A stretch of 64,000 nucleotides of DNA from Lingula anatina (taxonomy: Eukaryota; Brachiopoda; Lingulata; Lingulida; Lingulidae). Under the pieces are notes generated by a model. That model searched no databases and was not told where the DNA came from. It saw only the letters and a list, made by a program, of their open reading frames with translations. Of the stretch, positions 25,001 to 36,386 are shown piece by piece; the first letter of the stretch is position 1; each line of letters opens with the position of its first letter. The stretch lies in assembly GCF_001039355.2 (NCBI RefSeq), contig NW_019775628.1, positions 215,433 through 279,432 on the forward strand, given 5' to 3'. The position numbers were made by a program, and so were the translations under genes.

Positions 25001-28000
25001 ATTAAAAAATATAAAAAAATTACAAGACACTCATAACAAACTGTTCAGGTCAATCATCTTATTAACTATTTAATCTGGAAACTGTAAAATTCACCGATTT
25101 TGACTTATGAACCCATATTGCTTTCGTTGAAAGTAGAAAAGGGAGTTTGGAAATTACTTTATTGCTTTTAGTTGAAAAGCAATTAAAGGGATAATAACTC
25201 TTCCTTTTGGCCAAAAAATGAATAACAACAATTTTCCCATACTTACCAATGGTTAATGAATCCATTTTTACATTCAAAGTTAGTCCCTGTTTTTTTTTCT
25301 AAAAAGTTCTTTTTTTCATTATAATCTCTTAAGAGATTATAACAGAGTATAGCCATCAATGGAGGTCACGTGGTCTAAAGACAAGCTCAGATATCAGAAT
25401 AATAGCTATAACTGCCATTTTTGTGGTACAACAGAATATATTATATTTCTATGCGTTGTTCACAATGTTTTTATTGTGAAATATAGATCTCATACGAAGA
25501 GTTATTATCCCTTTAAGTGTAGTTGCCATGGTAACCTACCAGTCGTCGGTAGTAGAGACCAATAGAATCCATGGCTTCCTCATCATCAATGTCAAAGTAG
25601 TTACCATTGACTGTCTTAGCAGCTGACGTCAGTATGTCCTAAAGTGAACAATAATATATTAATCATAAAATGATTACATTAGTTTATAATTATTATACTA
25701 TAACAATATACTGTAATTAAAGACATTTGATTTATTGCAATCCAAAACACCCCAGGGGTAGGTCAAGGACACCTAGCTTATTAAGGAAAAGTACATCCAA
25801 TAGGGGATAAAATATGGGGGTGTGAAATATAAATATATGCTTGGACTAATTTTGCACCAACATAGCATCATTTTGAGTTTGGAAAGTAACTGTTACATTT
25901 TTCATAAAGTGACTCTCACTCAATACATATTATAATTAATACATATTATACTACATGTAAATTCTAGTTAGTTACTAAGAAAAATTAAGCAGTTCTTACA
26001 GTGTTTATCACTTTTAATGAAGCAGCTGGCACATGTGCAATAAAAACTAAGGTGTTTGGACATAAATTGCTATCATGTACCTTGTTTTTGTTGCCACAAC
26101 CAATAAAGACGATCTTGGCTTTCAAATTATTTTTGTCTGTGGTCAATGCATAGGATTGAAGGGACTCCATGAACTGGTACAGTGGCTGGAATGAGACAAG
26201 GGATGTTATTGGCTTGAACATTAATCTTTGCTGTTACAGTGGTAGAGAGTCGTATCATAATTAGACAAAAAGTGTAAATTCATGACTTGACAGATTCTTT
26301 TTTTTTTTGACATTTCTGTCATAAATTCCAAATTCAATTTTTAAGGTTTCAGCAACTTTTATATATTGAAACAAAATCCAATTTTTTTTTTTTACCACTT
26401 TTGATATAAAAAATATCTCTGAAAAAGTAGTGGACTATTGTATATTTATTGAATAATTGTGAAGAGAAACAGTATATATATATATGTATAACATACAATA
26501 TCCTGGGGCTTTGTGACATCCTCATCATCATCATCTTGTCCCCCGTCTCCTGCCTGTGCTGCACTTAAATTTCCATCACTAAAGATGAGGATGCGAGGTG
26601 GAATTTTAAAGCCATAAAGATTGACACTGGCATCTGAAATTAATGGACATTATGTTTAATTGCAAATAATTATGATAACAAGTTTTGTTAAAATAACTTA
26701 CTGAAAACAATTATTATTTTGAAATTCAAATTAAGAAAAAAGGGCCAAAAGTTAAATGATTTAAATAAATGTTTTAACAATAAATTGTACATTGCATGTG
26801 CACATGTAAGCATATAAATTAACAGATAACCTCGATAAAACATACATCATGTAATATACTCTAGCTACGATGATAGAATAGTTATGCTTTTATGATACTT
26901 ATTATGATTTTATATAACTTATTGTAATATTGTATTAAAAAGCATTACAATATATTACAATAAGTTATATAAAATCATAAAAAGCTTGCTGTTACTTGTG
27001 TCTTTCAGCTCTTTGGTGGCCGCCTCAAAGGCTTGGCCGAGGGGTGACAGGCCACGGGGAGACAAAGACTCTGGAAATATTGAATATTACAATTTGATAA
27101 ATATACATTTATTTATTCTAGAGCAGTCAGAGCACATTGACCAAATTAAATTACAATGAGATAACTAATTTTTAAATAACATTTCAAGAAATAAAAAATA
27201 TAGATAAAAAGATCAAATCCAATGTTGCATTAAAAAAATTCATCATGCAATAATTTAACTTAAAAATAAATACAGTTTTAAAATTATGACAGAAATGAAA
27301 AGTTATCAATTTAATATTGTCTAAAAAGTGATATGCAGTGTAAGTGAATTAAGATCCAAACATATATTTTAAATACACTTTTTAATAATAAATAATCATT
27401 ATTTATGATTACCAAGGCATTTTTCCAGTTGATCCGTGTTATTGGTCAGTGGAACCTTAACTGCTGTCTCTCGCCCAAATACCACAATAGATATCCTTTC
27501 TTGATATCCAGTCTTATAGGCAAAAGTATCAGCATCTGCAATACATCAGAGCCATGTGAATACAAATTTAACTTAATTCAGCGAGACACTTTGCAAAATA
27601 TTTGCCTTTTTTTTTAAAGATGTCATATTTCATTATGTGCCCAAGGATTTCAAAATTAAAGCGCTTGGAACCATTGGCCACCTCTGTACTTTAAGGACTG
27701 TATATCAGAAACAATATCTCAGAAACACATGCTCCAGCACTTAAAGTAAACTTAAAATAAGTTTGAATTTATGTACATGTGCATGTATGCAAGTGAGAAT
27801 GCCTACAACAAATTTGCAAACTTTTTATTGCAACCTTCTGGTTGAAGGCACCTGCATGTACCATATACATCCCAGTATCCCACACATTACATGTGCGTGC
27901 ATGCCCATGAGTTAACGTGTGTACTTACTGTTGAGCAAGCTCCTAATGGCTCCCTTCACCTGATTAAAGGGGTCCCCAGCCATACTTCCAGACAGGTCTA

Positions 28001-30757
28001 GACACAGTACTGTAGCCAGACCCAGGGGTGCTGAAATATAAGTTCCAAATTATATACAATTTTATCATATGGGGTGACAAGTTGCAAGTTTAACAAGCTA
28101 TAGACTGGGTACTGTTGCAATAAAAGCTCTACTGATTTGAAAACAAAGGTAAAAAGTAACAATGATTGTATTCATATTTCAATATACAGCCAGGACTTGG
28201 AAAAATTTAAAGGACTGAGCAAAGAAAAATTAATTTAAAAATTATGAAAATTGCAATAAAAATAAACTAATATAAAACCCACCTGTGTAGTAAGCAGTAT
28301 TCCCACCTGCTGTAGTTGTGTAGTAAGCAGTATTAGTAGCCCCTCCATAAGTCTCATACACATCATCTCCATAGCCGATATCGTTTTCCAGGCTGTCGTT
28401 GTACATGTTGTCTGCAGATGTCTGATAATCTTCCACTATATTGTTGTACTGTGCTGATCTTTGCATTGTGTCCAGCAAAACAGTAGCGCCATCTGATGAC
28501 TGGTTATTGCTGTCTCCAGAGCCAATATTATTGGGAGACTGGTGCGGGGACGTAATTGTTCCACGCCCAGTGCCACGCCCCCTGGTGTACATAATATTGC
28601 CCCTCCCAAGACCCCCTCTTAACCCTCCTCGTGGAGTTGTTCCCCCCGGCATCCTCATCACGGAAACGAGGCGTTGCTGGCACATTGCGCGTAACTGCGT
28701 GATGGTGGCAGTTGCCTGAACAGAAGATTCCTGGTACTCCTTTTGGAGTTTTGAAAGCTCTGCTTCCTTATCTCTCAAGTCTTGCAAGACCTGATCTAAC
28801 TCCATATCCTTTGCTTGTTTTAATTCCTCACATTTTTCATTCAGTTGACTAATTTCACTGTCCTTCGTCTTTAGTTGATCCTCCAACTCTGTTTTAACTT
28901 TCTCAATCTCTGAACTCTTGGCTTCCCTTTCCTGGTCTATGGTATCTTGAAGGTTTTCATTCTCCTCCTCAAGGTCTTTGATTGTGGTGTCTTGCAGTTT
29001 TTTTACTTTCTGTTTAAGAGCCATGAACTCTCGCTCAAGGTAGCTATTGGTGCTGCCGAGGCAAATACGTGAGCTCTTCATCTCCTGCCATCTTGGAAAC
29101 AAGGCCACAAAAGGAGAGCTTGGAACTTCATCTTGGATGTTTCTAGCTGAAGTGGTGTTTTTTGGCACCTCTGGATGTCCAGGGGGAACCGCACTTTGGG
29201 GGTTATCTTGTCTTCTTGATCGGGAAATAGCATCATCTCTGCCAGCACTGTTAATGTTGGGTTCTGAAAAAGTACAAATTAAAATACAAACATTTGATTG
29301 CATGTTATCCAAAGACATATGAGATGTGCTTTTCATGTAGCACACTAGCTGGTATCAGTGCAATTGCCATGTCTGTAGTGAGGTTAGTGCGTACAACACT
29401 TGAAATCTCAAATTTTCTCAGATTTGTTTTGCTGATAAGGCCATCCCTTGGATAGTGAAAACCATAATCGTCATGAAAGCACAGGTTAATTTGAGGAACA
29501 ACTACCACATAATTAATGATCAAGACAACAAGTGGATTGCAATCAATTTGTAGAATTCAAATTTGAATTTATTTGTAAGTACATGTATAACCTAAATATA
29601 GTGCTTTTATTGTATTAATAGCATCTACTCTACACATATTATTATACACAATATGTACATTTTCATACATACCTTTCTGCAGCGTCAACAATGTCCTCAT
29701 CTTCAACGATGTCTGAGTATCCATATTGGTCGAACACTTAACCACCAGGTCAAGGTCACCAACATTTTCTTGGACATCTTCTGTCAAAACCACTTGGCCA
29801 ATCGCCTGGGACAAGTTTGAGGAGCCCGTGCTACGAGTTTCCTGAAGGAGCGAATCCACTGCTTGAGTGCTGTAGATGGCAACCTCTACTGATCTGACAC
29901 TTTGATTCAGGCTGAGGACTGGGTAACCGCACCTGGAGATGGCACTAGTGAGGGCCTGCTGCCAAGAGGAGCTAGACCAGTGACTGTTCATGTGTTGTTC
30001 TGCTGTGGTAAGTTTGTGGATAGAAGCAGGGTTGAATGATTTACCTTGCTTTGGTGCAAAGTCAAGCCTGAACTTCAGGGTGGTGCTTGGGGGATCTACA
30101 AAAAATAGCCCTTAATTACTAAATACAAATATTTCTTTTTCTACATTGGGGGGTGTCTAGAAGTGATTAAAAATGTACACACAGATAATACCAACTACCT
30201 TATTAAAGAATCATGTTAAGGTAATGTTTTTTCTTAATTTTTCTAAAAGTTAAGTTTCTGGACAAATCAAATTGGTACCATTAATATTATCATGAAATCA
30301 GAATAATTTAAGATACTGTATATACACATATCAGGTCTTACCTTTGCACTTGGCTAGGAGTGCCGCCAGCCCCTGCTGGTTTAATGCAATCAAAGCCATT
30401 ATCAGTCCATCAAAACCAACATCGCCCAAGTTGTTCAAAACATCAAGTGTCTTCTCAACCTTTTGTTGGTTTCCTTCAGTACCAATTATGGATTTGAAAT
30501 CTTCAGCTTTCATGTAGCCTCTCTCCTGCAATATGGCCGCCAGCCAGTCGCCATCCACCAGGTCCACTAAAGCCGACTTGTGTTTCTCTAAAGATGTTTT
30601 GTTTTTTGATGATAAAGGACCATTTCCTTTCACCAGAGCCACTGGTCTTCCTAGATAAACAAAACACTTGTAATTGTAAAATATGCAGAGATTGATTTTT
30701 TTAAATAAATTAAGTATTTAGTTTTATCAATTTTATTCTTGGTAAATGATTGCTCAC

Positions 30758-30800
<43 letters not shown>

Positions 30801-33800
30801 ATATATAAATAAATGTACAGAGATGCAATTTTTTTAAAACAGATTTTTTTAAACATTTTATTTTTATCAAATTTATATATTCTAGGTAAATGATCACTCA
30901 CAAAAATGGTGGGATAATTTTGAATTCAAAATTCAACATAGAACATTCAAGTTCTTCTAGAAGATTCAAAACTCTGAGTAACATACACAATATTCTTGGA
31001 TTTAAACATATATATATTAATATTCTAGGGCATGGTTTAATTACCATTAAATGTTTCCCCACTGGCCTGTTCAACCCCATTCAACAGCGAGGCGCCTGTC
31101 AAATCTGTCTGTGTCGAAGATGGAATGAGGATTTGCGAAGCTCCTGTTAAATCTGTCTGTGTAGAAGATGGAGTAAGGACCCGTGGAGATCCTGCTTTAT
31201 CAGTTTGGACAGTGGCAGCAGACATTATGATACTTTGTGTCTGGTTCCCTACACTGGATACACTGATCCTTGACCTCTGTGGCTCTTGATCTTTGACCTC
31301 TGTTCTGGGCTCTCCCTCTGTTTGAACGCCCATGGTGCTAAATGTGAGTGTGGCCTCTCTTGGATTGCCTTCATTACTGGAGTAAGGTAGAATTGAATTT
31401 AATGCCATAATGTGAGTTAAATTAGAAAAGATCCTTTTGAGAATCACCTAAGAAGTAAAAATGCTGTAACAGCAATGAAGATCATAGATCGAAAAACATT
31501 TAGACTAAGACTAAAGTTTTTTTAAAGTGTTAATTTAAAATATTTAAAAATTCATGCTACAATTTGAATATATTGCAATGATTCGAAATCATAAACATTT
31601 TAGGAATTTCAAAATAAAATTTTTAATAAATGCCTAAAATTCCATGAGATTTTAACTTTTCTTAGTTTTGGCACATCAAAAAATTAACAGCTGAAGTAAA
31701 CAAATGCCTAAGACCGCATTCACAATGAGTTGAGCCATGGCTTTACAAATCCTGGAACTAAATATGGGGGACGTACATGAAAGAAAAACTGCCTAATCAT
31801 TTAATAGTCTCTCCGCTTCTCACACGCCTCCCCACACGTCGTCCCTGTGGGCGTACAGTCATTAAATCTTGGCTCCATTGGGATGACGCATGGGGAGGCG
31901 TGTGAGAGGCAGAGAGACTATTAAAAGATTAGGCGTTTTTTCTTTCATGTACGTACGCCATATTTAGTTCCAGGATTTGTAAAGCCTGGCTCAACTCATT
32001 GTGAATGCGATCTAAGCAACTTCTTGCAGGTGCCAGTGCCTGACAACTGTCAGTCATATGTGATAATATCTATGATACCATCAAAACTGTTAAAAAGAGC
32101 TGTTACTTGATATTTCAGGGTTGCTCAATAATGTTGTTCCAGAAATCTGTTCAAAATTTCAATTCAAAAGCTTGTGAACTGTTGATGTTACTGAAGTTTG
32201 AAATTAGTCATTTTTTTAATTAAGCCACCCAATATTATAGTAATCTTAAGCTGCAATTATAACACTGCACTGGCAGTTTAACCAAATTGTCATTTTTAAC
32301 TTCAAATATTAAAATGAAAATCTTAAACAGCAGTCCAGGGTTTCTTTATCTAGATATAATTAATATAATACTTACCCACATTCCATCCCAATTGTGTCAA
32401 ACTCCTTGGTCCACTCATAGACATTGACAGGGGTGTGGCCAGGGGGGAGAGAGTCCAAGAGGCACACCTGGGGGGCTATACCCTGGGGAAAATTTTATGA
32501 GAAAAAATTGTTTTGACACTGTGTTATCAATACCTTAATTTTAAGTCCAAATTTAGTGGAAAATTGGTTTATTGGTTTCCTTTTATGCCTGTTTTTATTT
32601 CAAAATTATAATTTTAGCCTAAATTACAAGTCAGAATATGGACACACCGTTCTACCAAACTTACCATGGGAACCTGTTCTTCATCAGAGAAGTCAATGAG
32701 TTCAGCCAGAGGAGGCGCGGGGATGGTGGTGGGATTAATGCACCCTGGGCCAAAGTCGTTGAAAACATCAGGCACTGAAAATAGGTCGTCCAGTCCCATT
32801 GGCTGCACTGATTCTGTGTGGGGACGGTCATCCGCTTTTTTAGCCAGGTTTATAAGGCTATCTTCTGGGGACAAACTCTCTGAAAAATTTGTAGAAATAA
32901 ATGATAAAATGTGTATGTGATACATGGTGCAGCACGTTTCTCATGTATAGTCTATTGTCGACGTCTATTCACCATAAAAACAGGAAACTTTTTCTTAAGA
33001 GACAAGATGTTTCAAACCTTCATAAATGACTTCATCACATGTACGTATGACTAATTGTGCTAGTTTTTAGTAACTATTTCCTTTTCTGTCAAAGGAGAGG
33101 ATGTTGATCCATGAAAATAATGAAATGGAAAGATAAATCTGTGGTTTAAAATTTTTCCAGTCCATATCATATTTGGATGTCTTAGTCACTGATGTAAATT
33201 TTACAAAGAAAAAAAATCATCAAAGATAAATATCAATGTACTGTATAATAATGTCTATAATATAATACGTTTAAAAGAAAATGAATAAATTTAAAGGTGA
33301 AATTTAATGAATTTTGCAGATTAAGATAATTATTTACTACAGGTAATATGTACGTATTGCATCCTATATTTACTAGTATGTAAAAAAGCTGACATTTAAT
33401 GAATATTTTTGCAGGCCCATAGCAAGCAATTTCAAGGGGGAGGGGGATCTAAATTTTCCAATTAAAAGTGAACCTTTTACCAATTTATATCAGAGTCATG
33501 TGCCTAGATAATAATTTTTTCCAGATCAGGCCTTTTCTCTGCAAAAAGAATTGGTTTGAACCCCCAAACACCATTGGCTTCAGCTAGGCCTGGTTACAAG
33601 TAGTCTCATTGAATTTCTGATCTGGGAAGAACCATATCACATGCACCATACTATAGCAAAGTACTTACCAGCCACTGGCACAGGTGGCGATGATGTCCGA
33701 ACGCTCTCTATAGACTGATGTCGTTCTGATTGTAAACGCTCCTCAAGGGCTTCCTGTCGGTCATGCAACTCATTCTGTCTCTGCTTAATGGACTCTAAAT

Positions 33801-34571
33801 GCATTTTAATCTCCTCAAGGGCTTGGGTGGTTGCCTGTGAGGCAGACACAGTGCTGGTTTGTTGGTGCTCCAGCGCTACCATTCTTGAGACAAACTGTTG
33901 CTGCTGTGACTCGGATGCAGCAGTAAGATTTGCCTGACGCTGATTCAAAGCCTGCAATGTATCTTGGGTTTTCTTTAACTCTTTTTCCAAATTCTCTGCA
34001 ACCACTGGTGGCAAGGCAGGTGGAGGTGTGTGTGGCAATACTTGGGAGTTTTGTGAGGATTTCACTTCTTGGGAGAGACAATGAATCTGCCCTAGCAGTT
34101 GACCTTGTCCTTTTTTCAGACTGCTGATTTCTGCCTTAACCCATGCCAACTAATAAAGAAGAGAGTTATAAATAGTTTATTTTCTGATTAATTCCCTGTG
34201 CTGCACCTTACAATTAACTGACCTTCCACTACCCAACATGTTTGCCTAAAACGAAAAATTCCTATAGAATTCTAAAAGATCCTTTATAGGAAATTGGGCG
34301 AATTTCCTACAGAATCCTATAAGATCCTATAAGAATTTTTTGTAAGGGCATGTTTTCAATTAATAATACATATATAAATTATCAAGTAAATAAATTAGTT
34401 GCTTGATCAATAAACAGAAGATAACAACGGTAAAATTTATAATTATGAAATTAATTCACCAACTTAACTGACCGGTTTTGCCCAAGGTGCACTGATACTC
34501 CCACGTTCTTTTGGGTCTCTCTTGTTTGTACTGCCATCTGGTGCCATTTTTTTACTGCCCTCACTGCTCAT
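22013..34571 (-). CDS. Gene A: CARD, TRADD-N-like, coiled coil, vWA, MIB/HERC2 x2 protein
   Basis: Twenty-one coding exons with continuous phase give 1420 residues: 34571-34473, 34149-33669, 32879-32665, 32482-32376, 31376-31045, 30650-30342, 30095-29673, 29263-28283, 28030-27929, 27535-27413, 27070-26996, 26633-26497, 26185-26081, 25638-25540, 24949-24916, 24682-24564, 24113-23918, 23510-23364, 22902-22817, 22634-22564, 22034-22013. Order: coiled coil 34-193; acidic linker; TQT/VQT repeats 318-391; CARD-like fold 412-514; TRADD-N-like domain 515-655; coiled coil ~730-850; RG-rich 866-890; Tyr-rich 925-982; vWA 983-~1207 with metal motif DLSGS (D994, S996, S998) and FSDG; two MIB/HERC2 domains ~1260-1410. 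The first MIB domain is divergent (GADY for GPDW). It lacks the N-terminal motif and WWE of gene B. Probably a cytosolic immune or death-signalling scaffold; function is inferred from domains only. The last exon is the least certain. Confidence 0.8.
24291..24497. mobile_element. Foldback MITE (family 1, copy 2)
   Basis: Shares the internal GGAGGCATGTTAATCTG segment and the inverted-arm layout of the element at 8611-8876. Its termini have decayed to GGTGCATTCACAATGA and TTTCATGGTGAAT. It lies in an intron of gene A between the exons ending 24564 and starting 24113. Boundaries are approximate. Confidence 0.6.
25187..25512. mobile_element. TTAA-flanked MITE (family 2, copy 1)
   Basis: A 326-bp non-coding element with 17-bp perfect terminal inverted repeats (AGGGATAATAACTCTTC), flanked on each side by TTAA (25183-25186 and 25513-25516), the target duplication typical of piggyBac-type elements. 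Similar copies are at 36566-36926 and 51799-51942. The right end is 27 bp from the donor of gene A exon 25638-25540. Confidence 0.78.
26902..26980. repeat. Perfect 29-bp inverted repeat (hairpin) in gene A intron
   Basis: Positions 26902-26930 and 26952-26980 are perfect reverse complements separated by 21 bp. The right arm ends 15 bp from the donor of gene A exon 27070-26996. It would form a stable but AT-rich hairpin in the pre-mRNA. Confidence 0.8.
30758..30799. repeat. (TAA)n microsatellite
   Basis: About fourteen uninterrupted ATA/TAA units in the gene A intron just upstream (in the minus sense) of the CARD-like exon. Confidence 0.95.
31707..32015. mobile_element. Long foldback element in gene A intron
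   Basis: Two arms of roughly 130 bp are inverted copies. CATTCACAATGAGTTGAGCC near 31717 matches GGCTCAACTCATTGTGAATG near 31988, and both arms also share CCTGGAACTAAATATGG and GCCTCCCC. A short loop of about 40 bp separates them. No open frame. Its internal sequence does not match families 1 or 2, so it is treated as a separate MITE type. Boundaries are within about 10 bp. Confidence 0.75.
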
Positions 34572-34919
34572 TTCACTCAGTGAGGGTGGTTCTGTGAAAT
34601 GAAAGTAAAATGACTATGAACGTTAATGTGACTTTCACAATCAGGTCACAAGACAATGTATTACCTGAATAGAAAGGTGGGGGCGTGCAATAAAAATGTT
34701 CAAAGTGAAACTGATCTACACATGTATGTCAAGTTGTAATTTTAATTTATTATAAATTACAATTATAATTATAAAGAGCACATATTTTATTTGTGTACTT
34801 TTTACGAATGGATTGATTCCTTTTTATTGATCTGAAACCATTTAAAAACCATAATTACTACAATTGATCATGATGGAATGCTCACATAAAATTCCATATG
34901 CATTCCTAAATTCTAAACA

Positions 34920-34921
<2 letters not shown>

Positions 34922-34965
<44 letters not shown>
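34922..34965. repeat. (CA)n microsatellite
   Basis: Twenty-two CA dinucleotides in the 5' intron of gene A, followed by an A-rich stretch. Confidence 0.97.
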
Positions 34966-34969
<4 letters not shown>

Positions 34970-35593
34970 AAAAAGAATTAATTTTACAGTTCTTTTAATG
35001 TTCCAAATGTGTCTCTGCACTTAAATTCATTAGCTTGGAAAATATTGATATATATATCCAAAATAGCTACCTGCATCCTATCGTAATTGGACAAAGAGAG
35101 AGAAAAAATTAAGGGAAAGAGAGAATTTCGACTGGTTGACAGCCTGAATACGTGTTCAGAGGGTAAATTTAATTAATATTTTGATTGCACATAATTAATT
35201 GATGCTATTGAAAGAAGAGTAAATCCCCTGTTACATAGCACAATTGCGTTTTGGATCAGTCGAACTGTTGCGCGAGGTAAAAAAAAAAAAAAAAAAAGAG
35301 AGAGAGAGAGGGAGATAGGAGGATTAAAACCATACAGTATATGCTCATTTAACGAAGAAGGTGACAGCTGAGCGAAGGTCAAGAAGCGCACAAAGCACTG
35401 GTCAGTCACCGTCAATACTTGGAAACTTGCTCCCTCTCAAGTGCTCCAAAGGATATATATCCGTTTTGATTTTCACAACCGACTTAATTTATCCTATTTC
35501 TAAAACAAAGTTATTCAAAATACGGATACTTGAATTACCACATGGAAATAGACTAAATATATTACACAGCAGTGAGCTTGATAATTGTCTTAC

Positions 35594-35753
35594 CTTCTTA
35601 TCCGCTGATAATGATGTATCTGATCAGGCTTTCACTTTGTGTAATTCTGCTCTCCAGCCAATAAACAACAAAAATTCCCGGTTGCTATAAATAGCACCAT
35701 GCACGTACGGCGATATGACGCTGGGAAAACCCAATCGCAAAGTGAAAGAAACA
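35594..35753. promoter_or_regulatory. Compact bidirectional promoter between genes A and B
   Basis: Gene A (-) appears to begin with a non-coding exon ending in a GTAAG donor at 35594, spliced to the exon at 34591 that holds its ATG. Gene B (+) has a TATA box, TATAAATAG at 35686-35694, and a likely non-coding first exon ending in a GTAAG donor after 35789, spliced to the acceptor before 36286. Between and around them are an IRF-type core AAGTGAAA in each orientation (35630-35637 minus, 35740-35747 plus), a kappaB-like GGGAATTTTT (minus, 35670-35679), the near-kappaB GGGAAAACCC (35723-35732) and CCAAT at 35658 and 35731. The motifs match known consensus forms; function is inferred. Confidence 0.5.
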
Positions 35754-36293
35754 TGGCGCACTCACTACTTTACAGAAGAGATACTCTTGGTAAGATTCGT
35801 ACAAATTGAGCTAACTGATTGTTTTCGGATAGAGCCCAAACGTGTCATCAGTGATGTAAATTCTAAGTCATAACTTTATCGTAATCTAATAATAGGCCTA
35901 CGTTAAAAAAAGATTTTGCGTGGTACACCTCATTGCACACTGTACATGTATCTGAGGTTCGTGTCGATAGTCCGAATGTTCATTGGTTCGAAGGTTCATT
36001 GGTCCGAAAATCGTAACATTTTCATCAGTTTTTTAATCAAGTGTTCGTTGTTCCAAAGGTTTCATAGGGAACATTCGGGCCAATGAACCTTCGGACTATT
36101 AATGTAATGCCCCCACCTCGAGATGCGAGGAGATCGATACAGCTAGGTCTTGGTCGTCACATCGACACATAACCTGTAAATAAACTGCGCTTTGTGAATG
36201 CATCCCGTAGAAAATATAACCTAGATGTGTATAAAATCCTGTTTAATACTGAAAAAAGTTTCCATATTAATTTGTATCATTTCAGCCACGTGA
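35753..36293 (+). other. Possible spliced upstream ORF in the gene B leader
   Basis: If the exon ending at 35789 is spliced to the acceptor before 36286, the ATG at 35753 opens a 14-codon frame (MAHSLLYRRDTLAT) that stops at 36291-36293, before the gene B start at 36324. Joining the same exon directly to the exon at 37055 would shift the conserved TPPLM frame, so this ATG is not the main start. The splice is inferred from GT/AG signals only. Confidence 0.35.
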
Positions 36294-36323
36294 GCTAATT
36301 TCGAAGAAAACCGAAAGAAGGAA

Positions 36324-36343
36324 ATGTCAGGACGTGTAGGAAG

Positions 36344-36386
<43 letters not shown>

